Shown: positions 7,206 to 13,350 of the stretch, one piece after another
Position numbering within the stretch: position 1 is the first letter of the stretch
Layout: every line of letters begins with the position of its first letter
Source of the DNA: Wenzhouxiangellaceae bacterium
Lineage (GTDB): Bacteria; Pseudomonadota; Gammaproteobacteria; Xanthomonadales; Wenzhouxiangellaceae
Assembly: GCA_023258355.1 (NCBI GenBank)
Contig: JALQZL010000033.1
Coordinates: 1 to 13,350 of the forward strand
DNA: 13,350 nt
Direction of reading: 5' to 3'
The notes under the pieces: generated by a model
What the model saw: only the letters and a program-made list of their open reading frames with translations
What the model was told of the DNA's origin: nothing
Databases searched by the model: none
Made by a program: the position numbers and the translations under genes

Positions 7206-9122
7206 TTATTGAGGCTCTATTATATCTGAGCTCAAACCCAAGGCGCGCTCTGAAGCCTGTTGTGTCAAAGGATGATAGCCAGATTTCGCCCGCTGATAAA
7301 TCTCAATCGCCCAAGGCCTTCCCCATTGAGTCTCCGCTAAAGCCGCATACAAGGGGCGTGTAAATTTGTTCCTGCCGACCTCCAGGAGAAATTGCTCTAA
7401 GCGTTCCAAACCTGGCGCATATTCAGTCTCGACAGCCAGCTGCAACCACAGATACAAAATCTCTACATTTTGAGTCTGCGTCAGCCCAAAGGCATCATCC
7501 AAAGTGAACATGCCAGCCTGATCAATCTGCCCCATTAGACCTGTTAAGAAGTGTTGCCACTCATAAACAGACCAGTCCCTAGCCACCACTGAATCACTAG
7601 CGATCTCACCACCCAGCCATTGCTCACGGATGTCGTCCACTTCTTCAAAAGCACTGGAGTTTGGTGCGACCGCAAAATCTGGCATCCCCGGCTCATAGAG
7701 CCACTCATCCATCTGTGCCACTGTGGCTCGGTTGGGATAGCGCTCAAACAAATGCTCAATGGCATATTCTCGGAAAGTTTCTGAATCAATCGATTGAAAA
7801 GCAAAAGCGTCAAAATAAGCACGCAAGAATTGATCTAAGGCCTCGCGACCAAAACGGTCTTCCAGCCAGTCAATGAAAAATCGGCCCATGTCATAAGGGA
7901 CTCGCATAAATGCTTCTTCAGGATCCCGATCGCTGAGATCACGCACCAATTGACGGTCTTGTTCATCAGCACTGGCCACCACTTCTACCAAGCCATCCCA
8001 ATCGAGCTTAGCCAGCATATTTTCAACACGCTCCCCATAGAGTGCTTCCATGATGCGGGCCTCAAAATACACCGTAAAGCCTTCGTTTAGCCAAAGGTCT
8101 CGCCAAGCGGCATTGGTCACTAGGTTGCCTGACCAGGAGTGTGCCAACTCATGCGCCACCAAGGCGAGCAAGCTACCATCGCCAGCAATAATCGTGGGGG
8201 TCAGGAACGATAACCTCGGGTTTTCCATTCCACCGAATGGGAAACTGGGTGGCAACACCAAAAGATCATACCGGCCCCAGCGGTAAGGCCCATAGAGCGC
8301 CTCCCCGATATCCATCATTTCCTCTAGTACATCAAACTCTTGAGCTGCCCGATCAATCCAGTCAGGCTCAGCATAAACCCCACTGCGTGGGCCAATGGCT
8401 ACAAACTCAAGCTCACCTACAGCAATCGCCATCAGGTAAGAAGGGATCGGTTGAGGCATGTCAAATTGGTACAAACCCGTGGGTGAAAGACGCTCAGGGT
8501 TGCCACCTGCCCCCATGACAACCATCAGCTCTTCAGGCGCCTGTATCGTGGCACTAAAGGTGTAGCGCACGGCCGGTGTATCTTGCAACGGCACCCAAGT
8601 CCTTGCGTAGTGTGGCTGACTTTGAGAGAACATAAAGGGCTTACCCGAGCTCGTTTGTTGCTCATTCAGCCACTGCAGACCAAACGCCTCTGGACGAGAG
8701 GCATAGTCAATTCTGACCTCATCAAGACCCATCGGTAAGATAATCGTAAGCGGTTGACCCAAGTGGCCACGCGACTGTCCAAGCACCCAAGATAGGCCAA
8801 TGAAGGTGCCATCTTCTCGAACCCCCATGACATCTTGGATATCCAAATCCCGCGTGTCCAATACCAATCGCTTCCACTCAGGGTCATGGCGTTCAAGGTC
8901 AAGGCGCACATGCCCCACTAACTGGCGCTTGCCCATATCGACATCTAAATGAAGGTCGACGTGGGCAATCGCGACTTTTTCATACTCAGCAAAGCTATGG
9001 GGGTCAGTGCCCACACTGACCTTCATCGTCTCTGTGGGTGTCAAGGCGGTGGGTGTTTGTGTTCCGCAGGCAACAAGGAAGGTAGTTGCCAGCAACAAAG
9101 TGAGTGGCTTAAAGCGCATCAT
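7206..9122 (-). CDS. M1 family metallo-aminopeptidase lipoprotein (LTA4-hydrolase-like)
   Basis: This predicted lipoprotein of 638 residues removes N-terminal amino acids from peptides outside the cytoplasmic membrane. Its signal peptide ends in lipobox LVAC with C19. The M1 hallmarks are complete: GGMEN exopeptidase motif at 297-301, zinc site HELAHS with H324, E325 and H328, third ligand E347 in LNEG, and a catalytic tyrosine at Y410 in VPYDMG. The spacing and the GNLVTN and VPYDMG segments resemble the leukotriene A4 hydrolase branch more than cytosolic PepN of about 870 residues. The frame is open up to 9266, but that start would lie in the P-II gene and hide the signal peptide. AGGAGG at 9134-9129 favours the ATG at 9122; the adjacent ATG at 9119 is equally possible. 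It overlaps the P-II gene by 14 bases. Confidence 0.93.
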   Translation of the reverse strand: MMRFKPLTLLLATTFLVACGTQTPTALTPTETMKVSVGTDPHSFAEYEKVAIAHVDLHLDVDMGKRQLVGHVRLDLERHDPEWKRLVLDTRDLDIQDVMGVREDGTFIGLSWVLGQSRGHLGQPLTIILPMGLDEVRIDYASRPEAFGLQWLNEQQTSSGKPFMFSQSQPHYARTWVPLQDTPAVRYTFSATIQAPEELMVVMGAGGNPERLSPTGLYQFDMPQPIPSYLMAIAVGELEFVAIGPRSGVYAEPDWIDRAAQEFDVLEEMMDIGEALYGPYRWGRYDLLVLPPSFPFGGMENPRLSFLTPTIIAGDGSLLALVAHELAHSWSGNLVTNAAWRDLWLNEGFTVYFEARIMEALYGERVENMLAKLDWDGLVEVVASADEQDRQLVRDLSDRDPEEAFMRVPYDMGRFFIDWLEDRFGREALDQFLRAYFDAFAFQSIDSETFREYAIEHLFERYPNRATVAQMDEWLYEPGMPDFAVAPNSSAFEEVDDIREQWLGGEIASDSVVARDWSVYEWQHFLTGLMGQIDQAGMFTLDDAFGLTQTQNVEILYLWLQLAVETEYAPGLERLEQFLLEVGRNKFTRPLYAALAETQWGRPWAIEIYQRAKSGYHPLTQQASERALGLSSDIIEPQ

Positions 9123-9447
9123 CACCCTCCTCCTGAGTACGGATACGCACCACCCGCTCCAACGATGTGACAAAGATTTTGCCATCACCAATCCGCCCAG
9201 ACTGGGCTGTTTCGACAATGGTTTCCACAACCCTTTGGGCATCAGCATCAGCCACTGCAATTTCAAGCTTTAGTTTGGGCAAGAAATCCACCACATACTC
9301 AGCCCCTCGATAGAGCTCAGTATGTCCTTTCTGCCGCCCAAATCCTTTGACCTCTGTGACAGTCATGCCTGTCACGCCCATCTCACCCAACGCATCCCGA
9401 ACATCATCCAGTTTGAAGGGCTTGATAATTGCAGTAATCATTTTCAT
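9109..9447 (-). CDS. glnB: P-II family nitrogen regulatory protein
   Basis: P-II is a trimeric sensor of 2-oxoglutarate, ATP/ADP and glutamine (through uridylylation) that controls nitrogen assimilation. The 112-residue length is standard. The T-loop has FGRQKGHTELYRGAEY with Y51, the site modified by GlnD. IGDGKIF (86-92) and the ATP-contact arginines R101 and R103 are present. Residue 105 is Q, where the E. coli paralogues have G in RIRTGE. The N-terminal half reads closer to E. coli GlnB (GMTVTEV, D54) than to GlnK. However, the position beside ubiK resembles glnK loci of Pseudomonas as I recall them, so the paralogue name is uncertain. No amtB follows; the next gene overlaps it and encodes a peptidase lipoprotein. 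Confidence 0.96.
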   Translation of the reverse strand: MKMITAIIKPFKLDDVRDALGEMGVTGMTVTEVKGFGRQKGHTELYRGAEYVVDFLPKLKLEIAVADADAQRVVETIVETAQSGRIGDGKIFVTSLERVVRIRTQEEGDDAL

Positions 9448-9531
9448 GGTGCACGCTCAGCCATTACAATAAAATAAACATGTCCACTGTACCGCTAAAT
9501 TGATAGGCACACCAGCGACTGGAGAACTTCA

Positions 9532-9768
9532 ATGAAACCTGATTTACAAACCCTCGATGATTTGGCTAGACGCCTGACCGATGCCCTGCCAGAATCACTG
9601 AAGTCAGTGTCTTCAGAAGCTGAAGTGCAATTTAAAGCCATTTTAGAGAAAGGTTTGGCGAAAATGGACTTGGTCACCCGCCAAGAGTTTGAGGCACAAA
9701 AAAAAGTCCTGTCTCGGGCTGAACAAAAATTGGCTGAGTTAGAGAAGAAACTCAAGTCTCAAGAGTAA
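9532..9768 (+). CDS. ubiK: Ubiquinone biosynthesis accessory factor UbiK (YqiC/BMFP family)
   Basis: This small 78-residue cytoplasmic protein matches the BMFP/YqiC family. In E. coli UbiK aids aerobic ubiquinone synthesis with UbiJ. The pattern DDLARRLTDALPESLKSV, then EVQFKAILEKGLAKMDLVTRQEF, then a charged coiled-coil tail (about 49-78, rich in K, E, A and L) is typical. It is slightly shorter than E. coli UbiK (about 96). GGAG at 9521-9524 lies seven bases before the ATG. The gene is divergent from the P-II gene (84 bases between starts) and convergent with the EamA transporter, with a 10-base gap and no visible terminator. Confidence 0.92.
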   Translation: MKPDLQTLDDLARRLTDALPESLKSVSSEAEVQFKAILEKGLAKMDLVTRQEFEAQKKVLSRAEQKLAELEKKLKSQE

Positions 9769-9778
9769 GTTAACTGAG

Positions 9779-10639
9779 TCAATGGTTTGGCTGATCGACC
9801 CCACGACTGGCCACCCAAACGGCCACTAATAAGATGGCACCACCCAGTATCAGCCTCACCCAATCCACATCTCGATTCCAGATTGCCACATTCACCAAAA
9901 TACCGGTGGGTATCAGCATGTTATTCATCACCGCTAATTGGCCGGTGTTCACCCAACGAGCACCCGTATTCCAGCCAAGATAACCCAGTCCTGACGCGCC
10001 GAGCCCCAACCAAAGTAGAACGCCCCATTGCACACTGCCATCAGGCAAGTTTGTCCAATCTGCAAAGAGCACAGCACCGATGAGCGCCATGAGTGTGCCG
10101 CCGACAAAAAAGAATCCAAAATCTCGGACTTGATCAGGCACAGAGCCTAGATTGAGATGTTTATAAATGACTTGGCCCATTGCGAAACAGCCATTGGCGC
10201 CTTGAATTAATAGAAAGCCCACCCAGACATTGGTTGAGATCGCATCCCAGCGAATGACAGCCGCCCCCAACACTGCCAGAGCGGCTGCTAACCACCAGCG
10301 CAGGGGGACATGCCACTGTCGCTGATAGAGCTCATCAAAGACAGTGATATAGACGGGTGTCAAAATTGTGAATAACAAGAGCTCTGGAACACTGAGATAG
10401 GCAAATGCTTTAAACAAAAAGACATACATCAGGCCAATCTGTAAAGCCCCCACCCCCATCAATGGCATCACTCGTCTAAGCCCAGGCCAACGGCGAACCA
10501 TTAACGGCACGAATAATAGACTGGCCAGGCTAGTCCGAATCAACACCGAAATAAAATCATCGACTTGACCTGAAAGATACACACCAATCAGCGAGAAACT
10601 AAACGCCCAACCAATGGTCACAATCCAAAGAAGGCCCAT
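9779..10639 (-). CDS. EamA-family (DMT superfamily) transporter
   Basis: This 286-residue, very hydrophobic inner-membrane protein has about ten transmembrane segments in two EamA-like halves (roughly 1-130 and 145-280). The first helix has GWAFSFSLIGVYLSG, and the second half has GASGLGYLGWNTGARW followed by NNMLIPTGILVNV. These are common in drug/metabolite transporter proteins. The substrate cannot be predicted. The ATG at 10639 is the only ATG after the in-frame stop at 10678-10676, and its Shine-Dalgarno is weak. A putative extended -10 element lies about 35 bases upstream. It is transcribed alone, divergently from the lipoprotein pair. Confidence 0.9.
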   Translation of the reverse strand: MGLLWIVTIGWAFSFSLIGVYLSGQVDDFISVLIRTSLASLLFVPLMVRRWPGLRRVMPLMGVGALQIGLMYVFLFKAFAYLSVPELLLFTILTPVYITVFDELYQRQWHVPLRWWLAAALAVLGAAVIRWDAISTNVWVGFLLIQGANGCFAMGQVIYKHLNLGSVPDQVRDFGFFFVGGTLMALIGAVLFADWTNLPDGSVQWGVLLWLGLGASGLGYLGWNTGARWVNTGQLAVMNNMLIPTGILVNVAIWNRDVDWVRLILGGAILLVAVWVASRGVDQPNH

Positions 10640-10672
10640 AGATCGGCTCTCCGCACAACGACAGGGCTTTTG

Positions 10673-10681
10673 ATTTTAGCA
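10673..10681 (-). promoter_or_regulatory. Putative extended -10 promoter of the EamA transporter
   Basis: On the minus strand TGCTAAAAT (10681 to 10673) combines an extended -10 TGN with a 5-of-6 -10 hexamer. It would start a leader of about 27 bases before the ATG at 10639. No matching -35 is seen, which extended -10 promoters can tolerate. Confidence 0.4.
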
Positions 10682-10778
10682 CCCGATCCGTGGGCCAGAG
10701 GCAGACAACAAGCCCCTAGTCTCTGCGTTATGATGGATTGAACGGAGACAGTATTCTGATGGACAAAAAGGATATGCG

Positions 10779-11180
10779 GTGGTGAACTCAAGAACGCTAA
10801 TAATGATGGCCATTCTCTCGGCGGCCATAACCGCCTGTGGCCATACAAGTAAAACAACGCCTCAGCAGGTGACACCGAATCAGCCACTGACGCTCGCCCA
10901 GACGGCTGAATTGGCCCGAGAAGCGCACGCAGTGTTAATAGGTCAGCCCCTAAGTGAAGTAACCATATTAGAGGCACGCGAAGTCACCTGGTCCAGTGGT
11001 GCCATTGGATGCCCCAAGCCAGGCTTGTCTTATACCCAAGCACTCGTGGATGGCTTTCTTGTGGTGCTGTCTACAAAAGCAGGCTTGGCGTACTATCACG
11101 CCTCGGGTGGACGCCCAGCATCTTTATGCCCCGAGGACAGGCGCGTCAATCCCATAGAACAAGGCGCGACCATTTTCTGA
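10779..11180 (+). CDS. Small predicted lipoprotein of unknown function
   Basis: This 133-residue protein starts with a lipoprotein signal peptide (R5, hydrophobic core, lipobox ITAC, acceptor C20), so it is membrane-anchored on the periplasmic side. The mature part has REVTWSSGAIGCPKPGLSYTQALVDGFLVVL (about 68-98). I recognise the pattern W-x-GA-x-GCP-x-PG-x2-YTQAL from small hypothetical proteins, without a known function. C78 and C117 could form a disulfide. The start is GTG at 10779, with AGGA at 10769-10772 well placed. The ATG at 10803 would leave a signal peptide with no positive charge. Its TGA overlaps the ATG of the next lipoprotein gene (TGATG), so the two are translationally coupled. 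Confidence 0.82.
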   Translation: MVNSRTLIMMAILSAAITACGHTSKTTPQQVTPNQPLTLAQTAELAREAHAVLIGQPLSEVTILEAREVTWSSGAIGCPKPGLSYTQALVDGFLVVLSTKAGLAYYHASGGRPASLCPEDRRVNPIEQGATIF

Positions 11181-12154
11181 TGACCCACTCTAAAGCCTCA
11201 CTCAGATCACTAATCATCATTGTTGGCATGTTATGGATGCTGACTGGCTGTACGGTGGAGCTGGCCTACAACAATTTGGATAGGCTTGTGCTGCGTTGGA
11301 TCAATGACAAAGTGGACTTAACCGACGCTCAAAGACAACACATTCGCCAAGCATTGGATAGCCACTTGGCGTGGCATTGCGAGGCACACCTGCCTGCTTA
11401 CGCCGACCTTTTAGAGAACATAAGAGCAGACATTGTCACCGGAAGCTTAGATTCAGAAAAACTCACCGCCTATGGTGATGAGATCACGCACTTCGGTCAG
11501 GAGCTGATTGAGATCTCTCGGCCAACTGTGGTGTCTTTGTTGTCATCACTCAGCAATGAACAAATTGAGGTTTTACATAACAGTTTTGAAGAAAGTAACC
11601 AACAACTCATCGAACGGCTAGCCCAACGAGACCCGAATTCAATTCTTGAAGAGCGAACAGGGCGCATGGAGAAGCGGTTAGCAAGATTCATGGGGAAGCT
11701 GAATAACCAACAAGCGAAAGCCATCCGTGACTGGGCAGAAGCCTATGAAGACACCGCAGGCTTCCAGCTTGCTTACGCCTACCAATGGCAGAGGCAGTTA
11801 TTAGATGCTTTGGCTATTCGGACATCTGATCCACTCCTTTTCTCTTCTAAGATCGAAGTGCTGTTTGATCCTGGTGCGGGCTGGAGTGATGCCTATCGCT
11901 CTGCTGTGAGCCTAAATCAGAGCAACACATGGAAGATGATGGCGACAGTCATGGGTCAATTATCTGATCGGCAAGTCACGCGGCTCACCAGCAAAGTATC
12001 TGCGTACGCCGAAGATTTTGATGGCTTGAGTTGTCGTATGGACAGTGACTGGGCATATCAGACAGAAAAAAAAGAGGCTCCACTTAGGAGCCTCTCTTAT
12101 CATTCGAATTTTCTATTGCTAGGAAATCAAATAGCCGTTACGTTGGCTGCTTGA
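11180..12154 (+). CDS. DUF6279-type lipoprotein
   Basis: This predicted lipoprotein (324 residues) has K5, R9, a hydrophobic core and lipobox LTGC with C24. The mature start, VELAYNNLDRLVLRWINDKVDLTDAQRQHI followed by AWHCEAHLPAY, is the pattern I associate with DUF6279 lipoproteins, whose function is unknown. The rest is mostly helical and charged. The ATG at 11180 is chosen because it overlaps the stop of the preceding gene and opens the signal peptide; the frame is open from 11009 but that part is out-of-frame overlap. The last part is odd: after residue 295 the frame crosses an A8 run (12066-12073), the csp terminator and 28 bases of the csp gene before stopping. A one-base slip at the A8 would end the protein at a TAG at 12085-12087 (302 residues). 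Confidence 0.8.
   Translation: MTHSKASLRSLIIIVGMLWMLTGCTVELAYNNLDRLVLRWINDKVDLTDAQRQHIRQALDSHLAWHCEAHLPAYADLLENIRADIVTGSLDSEKLTAYGDEITHFGQELIEISRPTVVSLLSSLSNEQIEVLHNSFEESNQQLIERLAQRDPNSILEERTGRMEKRLARFMGKLNNQQAKAIRDWAEAYEDTAGFQLAYAYQWQRQLLDALAIRTSDPLLFSSKIEVLFDPGAGWSDAYRSAVSLNQSNTWKMMATVMGQLSDRQVTRLTSKVSAYAEDFDGLSCRMDSDWAYQTEKKEAPLRSLSYHSNFLLLGNQIAVTLAA
12066..12095 (-). terminator. Intrinsic terminator of the cold-shock gene
   Basis: On the minus strand a 9-base-pair stem AGAGGCTCC/GGAGCCTCT with loop TAAGT is followed directly by eight T residues. It lies about 30 bases after the csp stop. On the plus strand no T-run follows, so it acts in one direction. It lies inside the 3' end of the DUF6279-type reading frame. 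Confidence 0.92.
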
Positions 12155-12330
12155 GGGCCTTTAGGGCCATCCTGAATTTCAAATTCTACTTTTTGGCCCT
12201 CTGCCAGTGTCTTAAAGCCACTGCCTTGAATAGCGCTGAAGTGGACGAATACGTCTTTGCCACCATCGTCTTGACTGATGAATCCAAAACCTTTCGCTTC
12301 GTTAAACCATTTAACCGAACCTGTTGCCAT
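12127..12330 (-). CDS. CspA-family cold-shock protein
   Basis: This 67-residue single cold-shock domain protein binds single-stranded RNA and DNA and acts as an RNA chaperone. It contains the RNP1 motif KGFGFI (13-18) and the RNP2 motif VFVHF (27-31), plus the family start SVKWFNEAKG and end GPQAANV. The length is normal for the family. Which paralogue (cspA, cspD, cspE) cannot be told, so no symbol is given. AAGG at about 10 bases before the ATG serves as ribosome binding site. The gene is monocistronic, with a perfect intrinsic terminator downstream and an upstream leader carrying a possible cold box. Confidence 0.96.
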   Translation of the reverse strand: MATGSVKWFNEAKGFGFISQDDGGKDVFVHFSAIQGSGFKTLAEGQKVEFEIQDGPKGPQAANVTAI

Positions 12331-12411
12331 GTTACTACTACCTTATAAAATGTAAAAAAAAGACGCTTGCAGATGTTTGAGGAGGGGTTTGGGAGGTCTT
12401 TCGTTACGTCT
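12331..12411 (-). promoter_or_regulatory. Probable csp 5' leader with a cold-box-like element
   Basis: Read on the minus strand, AGACGTAACGA (12411 to 12401) resembles the E. coli cspA cold box TGACGTACAGA (8 of 11 positions). It lies about 70 bases before the csp ATG, near where a leader would begin. AAGACG and CGTCTT (12412-12407 and 12365-12360) are complementary and are followed by T residues. The transcript start and promoter are not identified with confidence. Confidence 0.35.
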
Positions 12412-12501
12412 TACGGTGAGGATCAACAACCTAAACTCATGTCGCCTTTCTATCCACAGGCAACCCTAGTCTAGCCCATTGAACAGGAGATTACCAGTGT
12501 C

Positions 12502-12969
12502 ATGACTCAGATGACTTTTGAGGACAATCAGCGTGCCTGGCTCGATCAAGCGATTGAGCAGGCTAAAAAATCATGGGATGAGGGCGGTATTCCCATTGGG
12601 GCGGTCTTGGTTGACTCCGCCGGCCAGGTCATTGCACGGGGCCACAATGAGCGTGTTCAGTCCGGCGATCCAACAGCACATGCCGAGGTGGTCTGCATCA
12701 GACATGCCGGCAGGCGCCGTGATTGGCATACACTGACGCTCGTCTCCACCCTAAGCCCGTGCCCAATGTGCTCTGGCACAGCAGTGCTTTTCAAAATTCC
12801 GAGGGTCATTATTGGCGAGAATGTGACTTTTCAGGGCGCCGAGGCCTGGATGGCTGAACAGGGCATCGCGTTAACGGTCTTAAACGATCCCAGATGCATT
12901 GAGTTGATGGCCCAGATGAAGGCGACGAGGCCTCAGCTTTGGGCCGAAGATATTGGCTTGCCTGAGTGA
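12502..12969 (+). CDS. Cytosine deaminase, yeast Fcy1-like (CDA-fold zinc enzyme)
   Basis: This 155-residue protein of the zinc cytidine/deoxycytidylate deaminase fold most likely converts cytosine to uracil in pyrimidine salvage. The zinc and catalytic residues are H60 and E62 in HAE and C87 and C90 in PCPMC. Beyond these, it tracks yeast cytosine deaminase (158 residues) along its length: EGGIPIGAVL, RGHNERVQSG with N49, IGENVTF with F110, and the C-terminal RPQLWAEDIG with W147 and D150. These correspond to the yeast substrate-pocket residues N51, F114, W152 and D155. That makes it unlike TadA or guanine deaminase. AGGAG lies 12 bases before the ATG, a long spacing; the ATG at 12511 is the alternative. 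It overlaps the convergent gene by 37 bases. Confidence 0.88.
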   Translation: MTQMTFEDNQRAWLDQAIEQAKKSWDEGGIPIGAVLVDSAGQVIARGHNERVQSGDPTAHAEVVCIRHAGRRRDWHTLTLVSTLSPCPMCSGTAVLFKIPRVIIGENVTFQGAEAWMAEQGIALTVLNDPRCIELMAQMKATRPQLWAEDIGLPE

Positions 12970-13350
12970 TGTGGCTCTTCAGAGAATGCCAATAACAATT
13001 CGGTTACCAGATCAGTGCGCCGACGGCGCTCGCTTTTCGAGACGGCTTTTAAGGCACTGGGGCAGGGTTGTTTTGACCACAATTGTTGCCCCGATAAATT
13101 GATTGGCTGATGACTAGCATGGCCTCTCCGACGGACTGCTCTGAGCAAGGCCATCTGACGCCACGTCAACAAACGCAGCGTCGCCTCATCTACTTTCACC
13201 ACGACCTCACCCTGAATATGCGCCCACGCTTTGTCACCAAATCGACGGATGATTGAAGTGACACCCCCAAGAGCGGCCCCTGTTAAGGTGCCCGTACCCA
13301 GCGATAAGCCACCCGTGGCCATATCGAAAACGGCACCCAGGCCTGCGCCA
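12933..13350 (-). CDS. C-terminal part of a GTPase/DUF3482-type protein (partial)
   Basis: The frame is open to the window edge, so this is the last 138 or so residues of a longer protein; the ATG at 13322 is internal. The visible part begins with a glycine-rich hydrophobic stretch (GAGLGAVFDMATGGLSLGTGTLTGAALGGV). It is followed by a charged region containing VKVDEATLRLLTWRQMALLRAVRRRGHASHQPI. This matches my memory of the end of proteins with an N-terminal GTPase domain and a C-terminal DUF3482 domain. The GTPase domain itself lies outside the window, so this call rests on the tail alone. Its role is unknown. The stop at 12935-12933 lies inside the end of the cytosine deaminase gene. Confidence 0.65.
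   Translation of the reverse strand, partial: GAGLGAVFDMATGGLSLGTGTLTGAALGGVTSIIRRFGDKAWAHIQGEVVVKVDEATLRLLTWRQMALLRAVRRRGHASHQPINLSGQQLWSKQPCPSALKAVSKSERRRRTDLVTELLLAFSEEPHHSGKPISSAQS

Noticed and set aside
9123..9266. N-terminal extension of the aminopeptidase frame up to 9266
   Set aside because: It lies within the P-II gene, lacks family similarity, and would bury the clear lipoprotein signal peptide that starts at 9122.
9435..9531. Sigma-54 promoter or NtrC site upstream of the P-II gene
   Set aside because: TGGCTGAGCGTGCA has only 8 bases between GG and GC instead of 10 and sits against the start codon. Only a half-site-like TGGTGCA is present.
10704..10734. Promoter for the lipoprotein pair (TATGAT at 10729-10734)
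   Set aside because: The -10 is good, but no acceptable -35 or extended -10 was found at proper spacing, so it is not listed as a feature.
11009..11179. Upstream start of the DUF6279-type frame
   Set aside because: It overlaps the small lipoprotein gene out of frame. The ATG at 11180 begins a proper lipoprotein signal.
12502..12969. TadA (tRNA adenosine deaminase) for the CDA-fold gene
   Set aside because: The C-terminal RPQLWAEDIG and the GENVTF segment match yeast cytosine deaminase, and TadA lacks them.
1..13350. Mobile element, CRISPR array, tRNA/rRNA or defence-system cluster
   Set aside because: No transposase, integrase, direct-repeat array or RNA gene signature was seen on either strand. 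The genes are housekeeping or conserved hypotheticals.

Overview
This window looks like ordinary chromosomal DNA of an aerobic gammaproteobacterium. The evidence is a long bacterial-type FadE acyl-CoA dehydrogenase, a UbiK-type ubiquinone-biosynthesis factor, BtuB behind a cobalamin riboswitch, a P-II protein with the uridylylated Tyr51, and a CspA-type cold-shock gene. The genus cannot be named from the sequence. No mobile element, CRISPR array, tRNA or rRNA was seen, and I found no gene cluster that looks like a new defence or biosynthetic system. The more interesting points concern gene arrangement and RNA control.

Layout. (1) At 50-3423 (+), an alpha/beta hydrolase overlaps fadE by 4 nt in a two-gene unit for lipid or ester use. 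A good promoter sits so close to the first ATG that the message may be leaderless. (2) At 3465-6621 (+), a class-I cobalamin riboswitch with a visible loop-loop complement and a hairpin over the ribosome binding site precedes btuB. btuB overlaps apbE, a lipoprotein-type FAD:protein FMN transferase, which therefore probably shares B12 control. (3) At 6628-9447 (-), a P-II gene overlaps a secreted M1 aminopeptidase lipoprotein, followed by sufT. (4) ubiK (+, 9532-9768) diverges from the P-II gene and converges on an EamA-family transporter (-, 9779-10639). (5) At 10779-12154 (+), two adjacent lipoprotein genes overlap by 1 nt: a small one of unknown function and a DUF6279-type one. The second runs head-on through the terminator and into the end of a cold-shock gene (-, 12127-12330). 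(6) At 12502-12969 (+), a yeast-type cytosine deaminase converges with overlap on the 3' end of a DUF3482-type protein (-), which runs off the window.

How the genes work together. The P-II/peptidase/sufT unit has no amtB, unlike the usual glnK-amtB pair. It may link nitrogen sensing to peptide scavenging. The btuB/apbE unit links B12 uptake to a periplasmic flavinylation enzyme. Both links are inferences from gene order and overlap.
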